DNA from: CAZZBM01 sp964652255
Lineage (GTDB): Bacteria > Bdellovibrionota > Bacteriovoracia > Bacteriovoracales > CAZZBM01
Assembly (NCBI GenBank): GCA_964652255.1
Contig: CAZZBM010000001.1
Span: 558,001 to 622,000 of the forward strand
Direction of reading: 5' to 3'
Length of the DNA: 64,000 nucleotides
The first letter of the stretch is position 1. The number at the start of each line of letters is the position of its first letter. Below are positions 17,231 to 25,854 of the stretch, in pieces. The translations under genes and the position numbers were made by a program. The notes beneath the pieces were generated by a model. That model was not told the DNA's origin, did not search any database, and worked only from the letters and a program-made list of their open reading frames with translations.

Positions 17231-17950
17231 TTATTGATTTAATGTAATTTTAAATTTTAACTCAGCAAGTTTTTGAGATGTATCAGAGCAGTTTTTAGTG
17301 ACTCTTATTTTTCCTTTAACAACTATTGTACATGGATTATTTGTTCCAAGATCTTCTTCATCAGGGTTGGTGTCATTTGTTGGCACCCCTTGAATAAAAA
17401 CATCACTTAATTGCTGTGGAGTGATAAGATTTTGAAGTCCTAATTGAGTAAAGTACTCAGATAAAATAACTAAAAGATGATCATATAAAGATAAAGTCAA
17501 ATTATTATCTTTTGGATCAGGAATAGTAGGACATTCTTGAGAGCTAATAAATTTTTGAAAATTACTAACTTGTTGTGTAAGATCATCATAATTTATGTTT
17601 TCTAAGTTTTGGGAAAAAAGAGAAGTAATAAAAGTCATGAGAGTGGTTATGTTAGAAAGAGGATAATTTGGAGAAGAGTCAGAGTAAGTTGTTGAAATTT
17701 GAGAAAAAAAAGTATTTAAATTATTACTTAAAGTCTGATCATTTAGATTATCTATGAGTGTTTGTCTTAAGGTTAAAGCATTATTAACAATAACTTCAGC
17801 AGGATAATAAATATAATTTGAATGATCTGGTGTTAACATCAGAACAACGAGTTTTTTCATCTCTGAATACATTGAGTTATAGGTCTCATTATTTTCAGCA
17901 AAAACTTTTATTGGCAATAGTAAAGTCATTAGAAATAGAAATTTTTTCAT
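17231..17950 (-). CDS. Secreted/periplasmic protein of unknown function
   Basis: It is 239 residues with a clear Sec signal peptide (MKKFLFLMTLLLPIKVFA, cleavage likely before ENN). The mature part is Asn/Thr/Leu-rich and mostly helical in character, and ends in a short basic two-Cys segment (NPCTIVVKGKIRVTKNC) that could form a disulfide. A good Shine-Dalgarno (AAGGAGAA) precedes the ATG. No homologous family is recognised. It interrupts the respiratory block on the opposite strand. Confidence 0.65.
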   Translation of the reverse strand: MKKFLFLMTLLLPIKVFAENNETYNSMYSEMKKLVVLMLTPDHSNYIYYPAEVIVNNALTLRQTLIDNLNDQTLSNNLNTFFSQISTTYSDSSPNYPLSNITTLMTFITSLFSQNLENINYDDLTQQVSNFQKFISSQECPTIPDPKDNNLTLSLYDHLLVILSEYFTQLGLQNLITPQQLSDVFIQGVPTNDTNPDEEDLGTNNPCTIVVKGKIRVTKNCSDTSQKLAELKFKITLNQ

Positions 17951-18050
17951 AGAATTCTCCTTTTTTGATTACTATTATTTTGGGAAAAAAAATCTTTGTC
18001 TAGTAAAAAATCAAGTTTTTATCAAAAGATTTTTAGAGTATAGATAAGTT

Positions 18051-18848
18051 ATGCAAATTTTTTGGATTTCAGCTTCTTTAATTATTTTTATCATGATTAC
18101 TTTGGGGGGAGTGGTCCATAATATGGGAGCAAGTTTAGCTTGTCCTGATTGGCCACTGTGCTTTAATGAGTTTTTTCCTAAGATGGAAGGTTTAGTAGCT
18201 ATTGAACATAGTCATAGATTACTAGGAGCTTTTATAGGAATGATGTTTGTGGGGCTTAATATTTATAAGTTTAGTAGAAAGCATTTGATGTTATTAACTT
18301 TAGTGATTTTACAAGGTGTTTTTGGTGGAGTGACTGTTTTATTGCAACTGTCAACTTTATTTTCTACTTTACACTTAACACTTTCATTAGTGTTTTTTTT
18401 CTTGGTTTTTAGAGAAATTGAGTGGAATTTAACACCTGAACAAAGTTCTAGAAGACTTTGGCAGGTGATCTTTGTTTTAGTTTTTGTTCAAGTGGTTTAT
18501 GGAGCTTTAATGAGACATCTAGGTCTTGGTCTTGCCTGTGGTGGAGGCTTAAATCAATTTATTTTTTACTGTGATTTTGTAGCAGAAGAAGTGAAAGGAT
18601 ATCTTCATTTAATTCATCGTTATTATGGATATTTTTTATTTTTATTCCTAGTATTTGTCACTTATAAAGAAAGAAAATTAAGTTTTTTTTATAAACTACC
18701 TTTGATAGTGACTTTTTTTCAGGTTTTATTAGGGGTAGTAACTATTATTACTTATATTAGTCCCACTTGGACAACATTACATCTAATGGTAGCTGTTGTT
18801 CTTCTTTGTGTTCTTTTTCTAGGAATAAAAAAGAGTTTCCGTGATTAA
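18051..18848 (+). CDS. ctaA: Haem A synthase (COX15/CtaA family)
   Basis: It is 265 residues with eight predicted helices in two four-helix halves. Recognisable elements are GGVVHNMGASLACPDWPLC, EHSHRLLGAF, LHLTLSL, then MRHLGLGLACGG, HRYYGYF and LHLMVAVV, giving the four-His haem ligand pattern and the cysteine pair positions of CtaA. It oxidises the haem O C8 methyl to make haem A for the aa3-type oxidase. It overlaps ctaB by 8 bp. The start lacks a Shine-Dalgarno and a TATAGA-like box lies just upstream, so a leaderless message is possible. Confidence 0.93.
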   Translation: MQIFWISASLIIFIMITLGGVVHNMGASLACPDWPLCFNEFFPKMEGLVAIEHSHRLLGAFIGMMFVGLNIYKFSRKHLMLLTLVILQGVFGGVTVLLQLSTLFSTLHLTLSLVFFFLVFREIEWNLTPEQSSRRLWQVIFVLVFVQVVYGALMRHLGLGLACGGGLNQFIFYCDFVAEEVKGYLHLIHRYYGYFLFLFLVFVTYKERKLSFFYKLPLIVTFFQVLLGVVTIITYISPTWTTLHLMVAVVLLCVLFLGIKKSFRD

Positions 18849-19608
18849 AGCCTTTTTGATAGTCAGTAAAGCTAGATTAAATCTTTCAGTGCTCATGAGT
18901 TACGCTTTTGGATTATTTTTAACGGACAAGGAAAAAATCTATTCTCTTATAGGGGCTTTTTTAGTTTTATCTAGTGCTTCTTTAAGCAATGTTTTAATAG
19001 AAAAAAAAGAAGATGCAATGATGTTAAGAACAAAAAAAAGAAAAGATTATTTAAAAATCTTTTCTTTTTGGTGGTTTGTTGTCTTTCTTCTTTTTATAGG
19101 TGGTTGTTTCTTAACTCCTCAAAGAGATACTCTATTATTTTTTATTTTAGGTTTTATTTTTTATGTGGGAATTTACACTCCTTTAAAAAAGATGACTCCT
19201 TTAGCTTTATACATAGGAACTATACCAGGAGCTATTCCCGCTTTTGCTGGAGCTTATCCCAATCCTTGGGCTTATTACTTGTTTGTTTTGTTGGTTTTTT
19301 GGCAAATTCCTCACTTTCTTGCTTTAAGTCTTCTTTATAAAAAAGATTATGAAAAAGCTCATTTTAGAGTTCATTCTGTTATTTATGGAGAGAGAAAAAC
19401 AAGAAAAATTTTAGAATTTTTTTTGATCATTTTTTTTATAGTGACTATGAGTGTTTTTATTAAAAGTTGGCTTTATTTAACTTTAACTTTTTTATTTAAT
19501 CTTGTCTTGTTTTTAATTTATAAAAAAAATATGAGATATTTTTTTTTAATGACTTTAATTTATCTTCCTTTGTTTTTTATTCCTTTATTTTTCTATATTA
19601 AAAATTAA
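18841..19608 (+). CDS. ctaB: Protohaem IX farnesyltransferase (CtaB/COX10)
   Basis: This is a UbiA-family prenyltransferase that converts haem B to haem O. The first half has SNVLIEKKEDAMMLRTKKR, the degenerate equivalent of the NxxxDxxxD-MxRT-R motif; here Asn and Asp are followed by MLRTKKR. Aromatic and GAIPAFAGA segments follow, then PHFLALSLLYKKDYEKA, which matches the second conserved loop (PHFxxLAxxxxxDY). At 255 residues it is shorter than the usual roughly 290. It starts with GTG 18841, overlapping ctaA. Its 3' end overlaps the converging 19585 gene by 24 bp. Confidence 0.9.
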   Translation: MIKAFLIVSKARLNLSVLMSYAFGLFLTDKEKIYSLIGAFLVLSSASLSNVLIEKKEDAMMLRTKKRKDYLKIFSFWWFVVFLLFIGGCFLTPQRDTLLFFILGFIFYVGIYTPLKKMTPLALYIGTIPGAIPAFAGAYPNPWAYYLFVLLVFWQIPHFLALSLLYKKDYEKAHFRVHSVIYGERKTRKILEFFLIIFFIVTMSVFIKSWLYLTLTFLFNLVLFLIYKKNMRYFFLMTLIYLPLFFIPLFFYIKN

Positions 19609-20004
19609 ATCAACAATAATGGTTGTGTCATCCTCAGATAGAATGAGTTGAAAGGATTTTAGAGAATTAAGTAGGTTGTATGTTTCTAGATACTTTTGAG
19701 ATATTTCTAAGTCAAGGTTTAAATAAGTTAAAAATAAATTTGAAAAATAATCAAAACTTCTATAATGAAAGAAAACATGAGAAGGAAAGGAATGAAGCTT
19801 AGATCGAATGATGGATTTATTGAATAAAGAGAAGTCAGTGAGGGAATCTTTGAAATGTTGAATGATAAAAGTTTGAATATCTTCAAAGCTTAAATTTTTT
19901 TGAGATAAAGATTTTTTGATGATTTCTTTACAGGAATAAGGTGGCTGTTCAAGAAAGGTTTTAAATAAAGTTGTTGCTGGGGTTGCTAAAAGAAAGAAAA
20001 ACAT
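19585..20004 (-). CDS. Hypothetical protein, possible secreted (139 aa)
   Basis: The N-terminus MFFFLLATPATTLFKTF is weakly signal-like; the rest is helical with many Phe/Leu/Ser. No motif or family is recognised. It overlaps the end of ctaB on the other strand by 24 bp and sits between ctaB and coxB. The long open frame and a plausible start in a tight layout argue that it is a gene, but there is no functional evidence. Confidence 0.4.
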   Translation of the reverse strand: MFFFLLATPATTLFKTFLEQPPYSCKEIIKKSLSQKNLSFEDIQTFIIQHFKDSLTDFSLFNKSIIRSKLHSFPSHVFFHYRSFDYFSNLFLTYLNLDLEISQKYLETYNLLNSLKSFQLILSEDDTTIIVDLIFNIEK

Positions 20005-20092
20005 AGAAAGCTTTTAAGGGATAAAAGAGAAGAGATCAATATTTTTTCTCTCATTGCAGGAAAAAAGAGGCTTTGTTAAGATAAGAGGCGTC

Positions 20093-20830
20093 ATGAGTTT
20101 TTTAGAAGTGATTACTCCTCCAGAAATTATCTCCAAAGATGGTCATCTTATTGATGAACTATTTTATTACATTACTTGGATGATTGGATTTTACTTTTTA
20201 GTGATTTGCATTGCCTTAATTTATGTCAGTTATAGATATTCAGCTAAAAGAAATCCACAGCCCTTATTTACTTATGGAAATAAAAAAGTTCATGTATGGA
20301 TTACGACTTTTTTAGGAGCTTTAGTTTTTTTTAGTGTAGATTTTAATATTACAAGAATTTCTAATAATGATATGATGAATTTTTTTTGGAAAAATCCTAA
20401 AGAAGCTCTTAAGATTGAAGTTTTGGGACTTCAATGGATGTGGGCTTTTAGATATCCTAATGAAGAAGGAAAATTTAATACAAAAGAAGATTTAGTCCTT
20501 AATTCAGAGCTAAGAATTCCTGTGAATAGACCTGTTGTTTTTCAAATTACTTCTAAGGATGTGATTCATTCTCTTTTTTTTCCTCATACGAGATTAAAAA
20601 CAGATGCTATTCCTGGAAAAGTAACAAGGTTATGGTTTGAGCCAGTGAAAACTGGAACTTTTGAAATTGTTTGTGCAGAAATGTGTGGAGCTAATCACTA
20701 TCTCATGAAAGCAAAACTTGTAGTGATGAAAGAAGATGAGTATGATGAGTGGTTGAAAAAACAAAGAGAAGTCAATATGAACTTAGTATCAGATGAGTTT
20801 AGTCATTGGGGTTGGGAATGGAGAGAATAG
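20093..20830 (+). CDS. coxB: Cytochrome c oxidase subunit II
   Basis: ATG 20093 is preferred because AAGAGG lies upstream and the product then begins MSFLEVITPPEII. Two N-terminal helices anchor a periplasmic cupredoxin domain. The CuA site is visible as KDVIHSLFFP and CAEMCGANHYLM (His, two Cys, Glu, His, Met). LQWMWAFRYPNE contains the conserved Trp/aromatic patch for electron entry. There is no fused cytochrome c domain, so electrons must come from a separate haem protein such as the octahaem or dihaem cytochrome. It overlaps coxA. Confidence 0.94.
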   Translation: MSFLEVITPPEIISKDGHLIDELFYYITWMIGFYFLVICIALIYVSYRYSAKRNPQPLFTYGNKKVHVWITTFLGALVFFSVDFNITRISNNDMMNFFWKNPKEALKIEVLGLQWMWAFRYPNEEGKFNTKEDLVLNSELRIPVNRPVVFQITSKDVIHSLFFPHTRLKTDAIPGKVTRLWFEPVKTGTFEIVCAEMCGANHYLMKAKLVVMKEDEYDEWLKKQREVNMNLVSDEFSHWGWEWRE

Positions 20831-22527
20831 AGCAAGAGATACATCATGAGCCGACTTCTTTTCTAAGAAAATATCTTTTTTCTACTGATCATAAAATGAT
20901 TGCCAAACAATTTTTATGGTACGGTTTTTTCTTTCTTTTTATTGGTGGAATCATGGCTTTGCTCATTAGGTGGGTTTTAGCTTATCCTACTATTCCTTTT
21001 CCTTTGTTAGGAAAATTACTTTATTTTAATAATGCAGGATTAGTTTCACCACAAGAATATGCTTCTTTATTTACTCTTCATGGCACTATTATGATTTTTT
21101 ATGCCATCACCCCTTTGTTAATTGGAGCCTTTGGTAATTATTGTATCCCTTTAATGATTGGAGCTAGAGATATGGCTTTTCCAACTCTGAATATGCTTTC
21201 TTTCTGGTTTATGGTTATTTCAGGAGTATTATTATTAGCTTCTTTTTTTCTTCCTTTAGGAGCTGCTGCTGGAGGTTGGACTAGTTACCCTACTTTAAGT
21301 ACCTTAATTGGAAGTCCTGGTCATGGACAAACCTTTTGGTGTTTAGCTATTTTTTTTTTAGGAATCTCATCGACGATGGGAGCTATTAATTATATTACCA
21401 CTATTATTGCTTATAGAGCTCCTGGAATGCACTATTTTAGAATGCCTCTTACTATTTGGGGTTTACTCTTAACAGCTATTCTTAATGTTATTTTCTTACC
21501 TGTCTTAGCTGCTGGAATTTTACTATTACTTTTTGATCGTTTATTTGGAACAACATTTTTTTTAGCTGGAGCAGGTGCTATTTCAGGGTCAGGGGATCCT
21601 ATTTTATATCAACATGTTTTTTGGATTTTTGGTCATCCTGAGGTTTATATTTTAATTCTTCCTGCCTGGGGAATAGTTTCAGATTTATTATCTTTTTTTT
21701 CCAGAAAACCTGCCTTTGCTGCTAAAACCACAGCCCTAGCTATGAGTTCAGTGACGATTTTATCTACTATTGTTTACGGTCATCATATGTTTACTACTCA
21801 AATGAGTCCACTACTCACTCAGTCTTTTATGACTTTAACTTTAACGATTTCTATTCCTTCTACTGTCTTGTTTGCGAATTGGATTTTAACCATGTGGGGT
21901 GGATCTCTAAGATTTACTGTTCCAATGTTATTTACGATGAGTGTTGTTTTTGTTTTTGGCTTAGGAGGCTTAACAGGTCTTTATTTAGGGGCTGTTTCAA
22001 CAGACTTATATCTTCATGATACTTATTTTGTCGTAGGTCATTTTCACTATACAATGGCTGCTTCAGTTCTTATGGGAACTTTTGCTGGAATTTATTATTG
22101 GTTTCCAAAGATGTATGGCAAAATGATGAATGTAACCTTAGGTAAAATTCATTTTTGGGGAACTTTTTTAACTTTGAATGTTGTTTTTACAGTGATGATG
22201 CTTATGGGTTTTGCTGGAATGCATAGAAGAATTTTTAATCCTTTTGTGTATGAGTATTTAGTAAAGTTGATTCCTTTAAATACTTTAACGACAACAGCAG
22301 CTTTATTACTAGGCTTGTCTCAAATTCCTTTTATCATAAATCTTTTTTATTCTTTATTTAAAGGAGAAAAAGCAAAAGACAATCCTTGGGAAGTAGGAAC
22401 ATTAGAGTGGACCTTACCTTCACCTCCACCTTATCACAACTATGATGTGATCCCTGTGGTGGAATGTGGACCACATGAGTTAGGTCGAAAAGAAAAGGAT
22501 TTTTACTATCAAACAGAAAAGATCTGA
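20818..22527 (+). CDS. coxA: Cytochrome c oxidase subunit I
   Basis: It is 569 residues with twelve or so helices. Haem a and CuB/haem a3 ligands are visible in TLHGTIMIF, WIFGHPEVYILILP (His-Tyr cross-link pair), YGHHMFTTQ and VVGHFHYTMA. This is the catalytic, proton-pumping subunit. I chose ATG 20818 over TTG 20806; both overlap the end of coxB. HPEVYI with downstream GHHMF is typical of aa3-type (A-family) oxidases. Confidence 0.95.
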   Translation: MERIEQEIHHEPTSFLRKYLFSTDHKMIAKQFLWYGFFFLFIGGIMALLIRWVLAYPTIPFPLLGKLLYFNNAGLVSPQEYASLFTLHGTIMIFYAITPLLIGAFGNYCIPLMIGARDMAFPTLNMLSFWFMVISGVLLLASFFLPLGAAAGGWTSYPTLSTLIGSPGHGQTFWCLAIFFLGISSTMGAINYITTIIAYRAPGMHYFRMPLTIWGLLLTAILNVIFLPVLAAGILLLLFDRLFGTTFFLAGAGAISGSGDPILYQHVFWIFGHPEVYILILPAWGIVSDLLSFFSRKPAFAAKTTALAMSSVTILSTIVYGHHMFTTQMSPLLTQSFMTLTLTISIPSTVLFANWILTMWGGSLRFTVPMLFTMSVVFVFGLGGLTGLYLGAVSTDLYLHDTYFVVGHFHYTMAASVLMGTFAGIYYWFPKMYGKMMNVTLGKIHFWGTFLTLNVVFTVMMLMGFAGMHRRIFNPFVYEYLVKLIPLNTLTTTAALLLGLSQIPFIINLFYSLFKGEKAKDNPWEVGTLEWTLPSPPPYHNYDVIPVVECGPHELGRKEKDFYYQTEKI

Positions 22528-22546
22528 ACTTGTTTTTAGTCTTCTT

Positions 22547-22939
22547 ATGATGATGATTGGAATGTTCTTTTTAACTCTTTTTTTACTCTTTTTTCTTTAT
22601 CAAACAAGAAATCTTCTTGGTGTTTTTGAGCATAAGAAGGTTTTATTTTTTAGTGGAGCCTGGATTGCTTTAAGTTCTTTTTTTTATGAAGAGCTTTATA
22701 TTTTTTTTTATTCGAGTGCTTTATTTTGTATAAGTCAATTTTTTTTACTTACTCATTTTGAAAAACAAGGAGCATTAGGTTCTTGGCTTTATTTTTTTAT
22801 TCTTTTACACTTAGTTCATCTAGGGGGAGGAATAATCTTGAGAGCCAAAGAAAATCTTTTTGTGTATAGTAGAAGATACTGGCATTTTTTAACAGGATTA
22901 TGGTTTATTTGTTCATTTTTACTTTTTTACTTCACTTAA
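22547..22939 (+). CDS. Short subunit-III-like membrane protein of the oxidase cluster
   Basis: It is 130 residues with about four helices. The second half reads like the end of subunit III: FFILLHLVHLGGGIIL matches the TGFHGLHVxxG helix, and SRRYWHFLTGLWFICSF matches the final YWHFVDxVW helix. It therefore looks like a reduced second copy of the coxC fold placed after coxA. Compared with coxC at 16489 it lacks the first helix and strong sequence conservation. It may stabilise subunit I or be a distinct accessory subunit. It overlaps the dihaem cytochrome gene by 40 bp. Confidence 0.65.
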   Translation: MMMIGMFFLTLFLLFFLYQTRNLLGVFEHKKVLFFSGAWIALSSFFYEELYIFFYSSALFCISQFFLLTHFEKQGALGSWLYFFILLHLVHLGGGIILRAKENLFVYSRRYWHFLTGLWFICSFLLFYFT

Positions 22940-23757
22940 GTTGTTCAAGAAAAACTTTTATTGAACAAAAAGTTTTTGTCAATAATTTGACTGTTGAAGT
23001 TAAAACTTTGCATCATGGGGAAAAGGTTTATGTTCAATATTGTCAAGCTTGTCACGGAATTAAAGGTGATGGTCAGGGACTTAGTGGTCGAGGTTTAATT
23101 CCAGCTCCTAGAAATTTTCAGCAGGGAATTTTTAAATTTGGTTTAAGTGAAGGAGCTGGACTACCTAGTGATGAAGATTTTAAAAGAATTATTAGGTACG
23201 GATTAAAAGGAACTGGAATGATGCCACAAGATCTTACAGATCAAGAGATTTTTGCAGTAACACAATTTATTAAGACCTTTGCTCCACAAGTTTGGGAAAA
23301 ACCTCAGGAAACAATAAAGACAATTACTTTTATTGATGATCCCTATGGGGAAGGAAAGAAAACTTTTGCGATTAAAAAAGGAAAAGAACTTTATCATACA
23401 TTAACCAACTGTGTGATTTGTCACAAATCCTATATTACAAGAGAAGATTTTAAAACTTTAGATCCAGAAAATGTTCTTGTTCAATCTCATGATTTATTTC
23501 AGTTAAAGATTCAAGAGACAGAATATTTTACTTCTAATGCTGAAAAGCTTCAAAAAAGTCTACCTCCTGATTTTGAACTTCATCCTTTAAGACTTATTCA
23601 CATAGATAAAACTTTAGAGGAAGGTGTTTATAAAAGAATTGCTGCTGGGATTACTGGGGGTAATATGCCTGCTTGGCATGGATTGATTTCTCATGAAGAG
23701 ATGTATGCCATTGCTTATTATGTTGTGTCTTTAATTCCTGAGGAATCAAAAAAATGA
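22900..23757 (+). CDS. Dihaem c-type cytochrome, probably membrane- or lipid-anchored
   Basis: It is 285 residues with an N-terminal hydrophobic stretch (MVYLFIFTFLLHLSC), which could be a lipoprotein signal with a non-ideal lipobox or a simple anchor. There are two CxxCH sites, YCQACHGIKGDG (about residue 50) and NCVICHKS (about 170), with candidate Met ligands in GTGMMPQ and GGNMPAWHG. The spacing suggests two cytochrome c domains. Its position after coxA indicates that it feeds electrons to the CuA site, or serves the oxidase under specific conditions (inference). Confidence 0.86.
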   Translation: MVYLFIFTFLLHLSCSRKTFIEQKVFVNNLTVEVKTLHHGEKVYVQYCQACHGIKGDGQGLSGRGLIPAPRNFQQGIFKFGLSEGAGLPSDEDFKRIIRYGLKGTGMMPQDLTDQEIFAVTQFIKTFAPQVWEKPQETIKTITFIDDPYGEGKKTFAIKKGKELYHTLTNCVICHKSYITREDFKTLDPENVLVQSHDLFQLKIQETEYFTSNAEKLQKSLPPDFELHPLRLIHIDKTLEEGVYKRIAAGITGGNMPAWHGLISHEEMYAIAYYVVSLIPEESKK

Positions 23758-24341
23758 CTTTAGTTTTAAAACCTGTTTTTTGGTGGGCTTTAATTCTTTT
23801 TCTTTTTGCTGTTCCTTTTTATCGTTCTGTGAATAGAGATTTAAAAAAAGAAATCCCTATCATAAAAAGTATTAAAAACTTTCAAGGAATTGATCAAGAT
23901 AATCAGGTGAAGTCTTTTCAAGATTTTAGAAAGTATTTAGTTCTTAATCTACATTTTACTCGTTGTCCTGGAGAGTGTGTTGATTTAATGAAGCAGAGTC
24001 AAAAACTTCAAGTGAAACTTCTTCCTTTTATAGATCATATTCATATGATTTCTCTCACAGTAGATTCAGAATATGATTCAGTTGAAGTGTTGAAAAGATA
24101 CAGTACAGACTTAGGAGCTCACAAGAATCTTTGGTCTTTTTGGAGAGCTAAAAATTCTCAAGATTTAGAAACTTATTTACAAAAAGAACTCTACTTAAGC
24201 ATAAATGAAAGCTTGGATCCTTTTGAGATTGCTCATTCCACTAAATTTGTTCTTATAGATTCAAAGCTTCAAATTAGAGGTTATTATGATCAGGTAGAAG
24301 ATTTACTTTTAGATTTCGCTTTCTTGTTACATCATTTATGA
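23754..24341 (+). CDS. SCO1/SenC-family copper chaperone for the oxidase
   Basis: It is 195 residues: a single N-terminal transmembrane anchor followed by a thioredoxin-like domain with the SCO metal motif TRCPGECVDLM (CxxxC) and a distal His in EIAHSTKFVLID. Family members load CuA of subunit II. It overlaps both neighbours by 4 bp, within the cox unit. The conserved CxxxC/His trio is intact. Confidence 0.9.
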   Translation: MTLVLKPVFWWALILFLFAVPFYRSVNRDLKKEIPIIKSIKNFQGIDQDNQVKSFQDFRKYLVLNLHFTRCPGECVDLMKQSQKLQVKLLPFIDHIHMISLTVDSEYDSVEVLKRYSTDLGAHKNLWSFWRAKNSQDLETYLQKELYLSINESLDPFEIAHSTKFVLIDSKLQIRGYYDQVEDLLLDFAFLLHHL

Positions 24342-24592
24342 AGAAGTTATATTTAATTGTTTTCTTTTTTCTCACACTTTTCACTGTTCTTGAAATTTTT
24401 GCAGCAGAATATTTTTCGGGTTTTTTAAAACAAAGTTCTTTAGTTATTTTGGCTTTTGTTAAGGCTTTTTTAGTGGCTTGGTATTATATGCATTTAAAGG
24501 ATGAATCTAAGTTATTAAAATTTATTGCTTCTATGTTAATTTTTGGAGTGATTTTAGCTTTAGTAGTGATTGTTGAAGTGGTGATTAGATGA
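24338..24592 (+). CDS. Cytochrome c oxidase subunit IV-type small membrane protein
   Basis: It is 84 residues with three helices and the characteristic KAFLVAWYYMHLKDE block near the middle, as in prokaryotic cytochrome c oxidase subunit IV (COX4_pro/CtaF). It overlaps the SCO gene and the next small ORF by 4 bp each. The role is structural support of the oxidase. Confidence 0.85.
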   Translation: MKKLYLIVFFFLTLFTVLEIFAAEYFSGFLKQSSLVILAFVKAFLVAWYYMHLKDESKLLKFIASMLIFGVILALVVIVEVVIR

Positions 24593-24714
24593 AAGTATCA
24601 AACTTAATCATGATGCCTACTTGGGTTCTTCTTTTAGGTCTTATTGTTGTTTTTTTTATTGTGAAGACTTTTATTTATATTAAAGATAAAGAAAGAGAAG
24701 ATGAAGAAAGCTAA
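24589..24714 (+). CDS. Small single-helix membrane protein at the end of the cox unit (41 aa)
   Basis: The ATG overlaps the subunit IV stop (ATGA). It has one hydrophobic helix (TWVLLLGLIVVFFIVKTFIY) followed by a charged tail KDKEREDEES. Its 3' end overlaps the converging lipoprotein gene by 4 bp. Tight coupling makes it a likely oxidase-associated micro-subunit, comparable in style to CcoQ-like proteins, but no family is assigned. Confidence 0.6.
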   Translation: MKVSNLIMMPTWVLLLGLIVVFFIVKTFIYIKDKEREDEES

Positions 24715-25157
24715 TGATCTATGTCTTCTTCTACTGTAATGACGACTATTTTAGAGGGACTTAAATAAGAATCAATTGAGAATAATCCTTCAGGCAGCTG
24801 AATAGAGATATTTTGATCTTTAATTAAGATATCTGAGCAGTCTTCGTTGGAAAGAGTCCTGATTTTATAAGAATAGTTTTGAGGAGGCGAGATATCAACA
24901 ATATCTATAGTCATCTCATTGTCAAAACCAAGGGTGCAATTTTCTTCATTGAAAGATAGAAAAATTTCTTTTGAGGTATTTAATATGGGATTAGGGTTTT
25001 GATTAAAAACAGGATTAAAATGCACATTAAAAATGAGATCAAATTCTTTATCTATGGTGATGTCATGGATTAAGATGGGAGAAAGACCAGAAGAGCTATT
25101 TATGAAGGAAGAATGATTAAAATTAGAGCAAGAAAAGAGGAGTAAAAATAAGAACAC
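24711..25157 (-). CDS. Lipoprotein with two-Cys Ig-like C-terminal pattern
   Basis: The start is GTG at 25157; the product begins VFLFLLLFSC with the lipobox Cys at 10, then an Asn/Ser-rich linker. The later part shows ENCTLGF, NEDCSDI and ISIQLPEGLFSIDS, which is the two-cysteine plus LPxxxF ending seen in the neighbouring lipoproteins. It has 148 residues. Upstream is the best sigma-28-like site in the window (25166-25192) with no Shine-Dalgarno. Function is unknown and the protein is probably envelope-exposed. Confidence 0.65.
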   Translation of the reverse strand: MFLFLLLFSCSNFNHSSFINSSSGLSPILIHDITIDKEFDLIFNVHFNPVFNQNPNPILNTSKEIFLSFNEENCTLGFDNEMTIDIVDISPPQNYSYKIRTLSNEDCSDILIKDQNISIQLPEGLFSIDSYLSPSKIVVITVEEDIDH

Positions 25158-25165
25158 AAAAAATT

Positions 25166-25192
25166 CTATCGTCTTTTTAAGAGTAAAACTTA
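25166..25192 (-). promoter_or_regulatory. Sigma-28-like leaderless promoter for the 25157 lipoprotein gene
   Basis: On the minus strand it reads TAAGTTTT (25192-25185), 11-nt spacer, GACGATAG (25173-25166), then eight bases to GTG 25157. The layout is the same as 6865-6902. Confidence 0.6.
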
Positions 25193-25206
25193 ACTAAAGA
25201 CCCTTA

Positions 25207-25235
25207 TTGACGAATAGGGTAAAAAAATTTAAATT
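25207..25235 (+). promoter_or_regulatory. Sigma-70-type promoter of tRNA-Ala
   Basis: TTGACG (25207-25212), 17-nt spacer and TAAATT (25230-25235) lie 14 nt before the tRNA 5' end, which is consistent with transcription starting just upstream of it. Confidence 0.6.
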
Positions 25236-25248
25236 AAGCACTCAAAGT

Positions 25249-25324
25249 GGGGGTGTAGCTCAGCTGGAAGAGCATCTGATTTGCATTCAGAGGGTCGCAG
25301 GTTCGACTCCTGTCATCTCCACCA
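25249..25324 (+). tRNA. tRNA-Ala (anticodon TGC)
   Basis: This is a 76-nt cloverleaf. The acceptor arm is GGGGGTG/CATCTCC with a G3:U70 pair (the alanine identity element), the D arm is AGCTCAGCTGGAAGAGC, the anticodon stem-loop is TCTGA-TTTGCAT-TCAGA with TGC at the anticodon, and the T arm is GCAGGTTCGACTCCTGT. CCA is encoded (ACCA end). A T7 run follows directly. Confidence 0.95.
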
Positions 25325-25343
25325 AGTTTTTTTATAAAAAAGA

Positions 25344-25847
25344 TTAATCTAAAATCATAATTGATCCTTCTGTGTAAGCTTCATTGCCAATAGTGTCTAT
25401 GATAAAACTATCAGCTGAAACAGTAACAGATAGATCTTCAGGGTTATTCTCGAGAATATTCATTACAGGACCAAGACAATCCATAGATTCTTGGTTTATT
25501 TCTTCAGTATTATCTATATTAAAAATAATATCACCTGAGACATAACCAATCAAATCAAGAAGTTCTTGGGGTATCTCATCAACATCTGCACTAAGGTCAA
25601 TAAGAAAATCTCTGCTAGTTAAAGTAACAGAACAAAGGGGATTGCCCTGATTAAAGAAAGCCATGGTTCCATTTTCGCTGAGGATCATACTGTTAACGTC
25701 AAGATTTGTAGTAGCGACAAATAAGAATAGATCTTCATAAACGATATTTTTTAAGACAAAATTTTGATTAGAAGAACTAGAGTTAGGAAGATCAGAAATG
25801 TTTGAATTAGTGCAAGATAAGATTAAAAATAAAAATAAATTTCTCAT
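25344..25847 (-). CDS. Lipoprotein with two-Cys Ig-like pattern
   Basis: It is 167 residues. The signal MRNLFLFLILSC gives a lipobox Cys at 12, followed by a Ser/Asn linker. The body contains PLCSVTLTSRDF, MDCLGPV and LSVTVSADSFIIDTIGN, a variant of the island pattern with the first Cys-x-x-x-L strand, second Cys and closing VxVxxxxF strand. The ATG is 7 nt after an ATCGATAA box with no Shine-Dalgarno. It ends shortly after the tRNA-Ala 3' end on the other strand. Confidence 0.65.
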   Translation of the reverse strand: MRNLFLFLILSCTNSNISDLPNSSSSNQNFVLKNIVYEDLFLFVATTNLDVNSMILSENGTMAFFNQGNPLCSVTLTSRDFLIDLSADVDEIPQELLDLIGYVSGDIIFNIDNTEEINQESMDCLGPVMNILENNPEDLSVTVSADSFIIDTIGNEAYTEGSIMILD

Positions 25848-25854
25848 ATAATCT

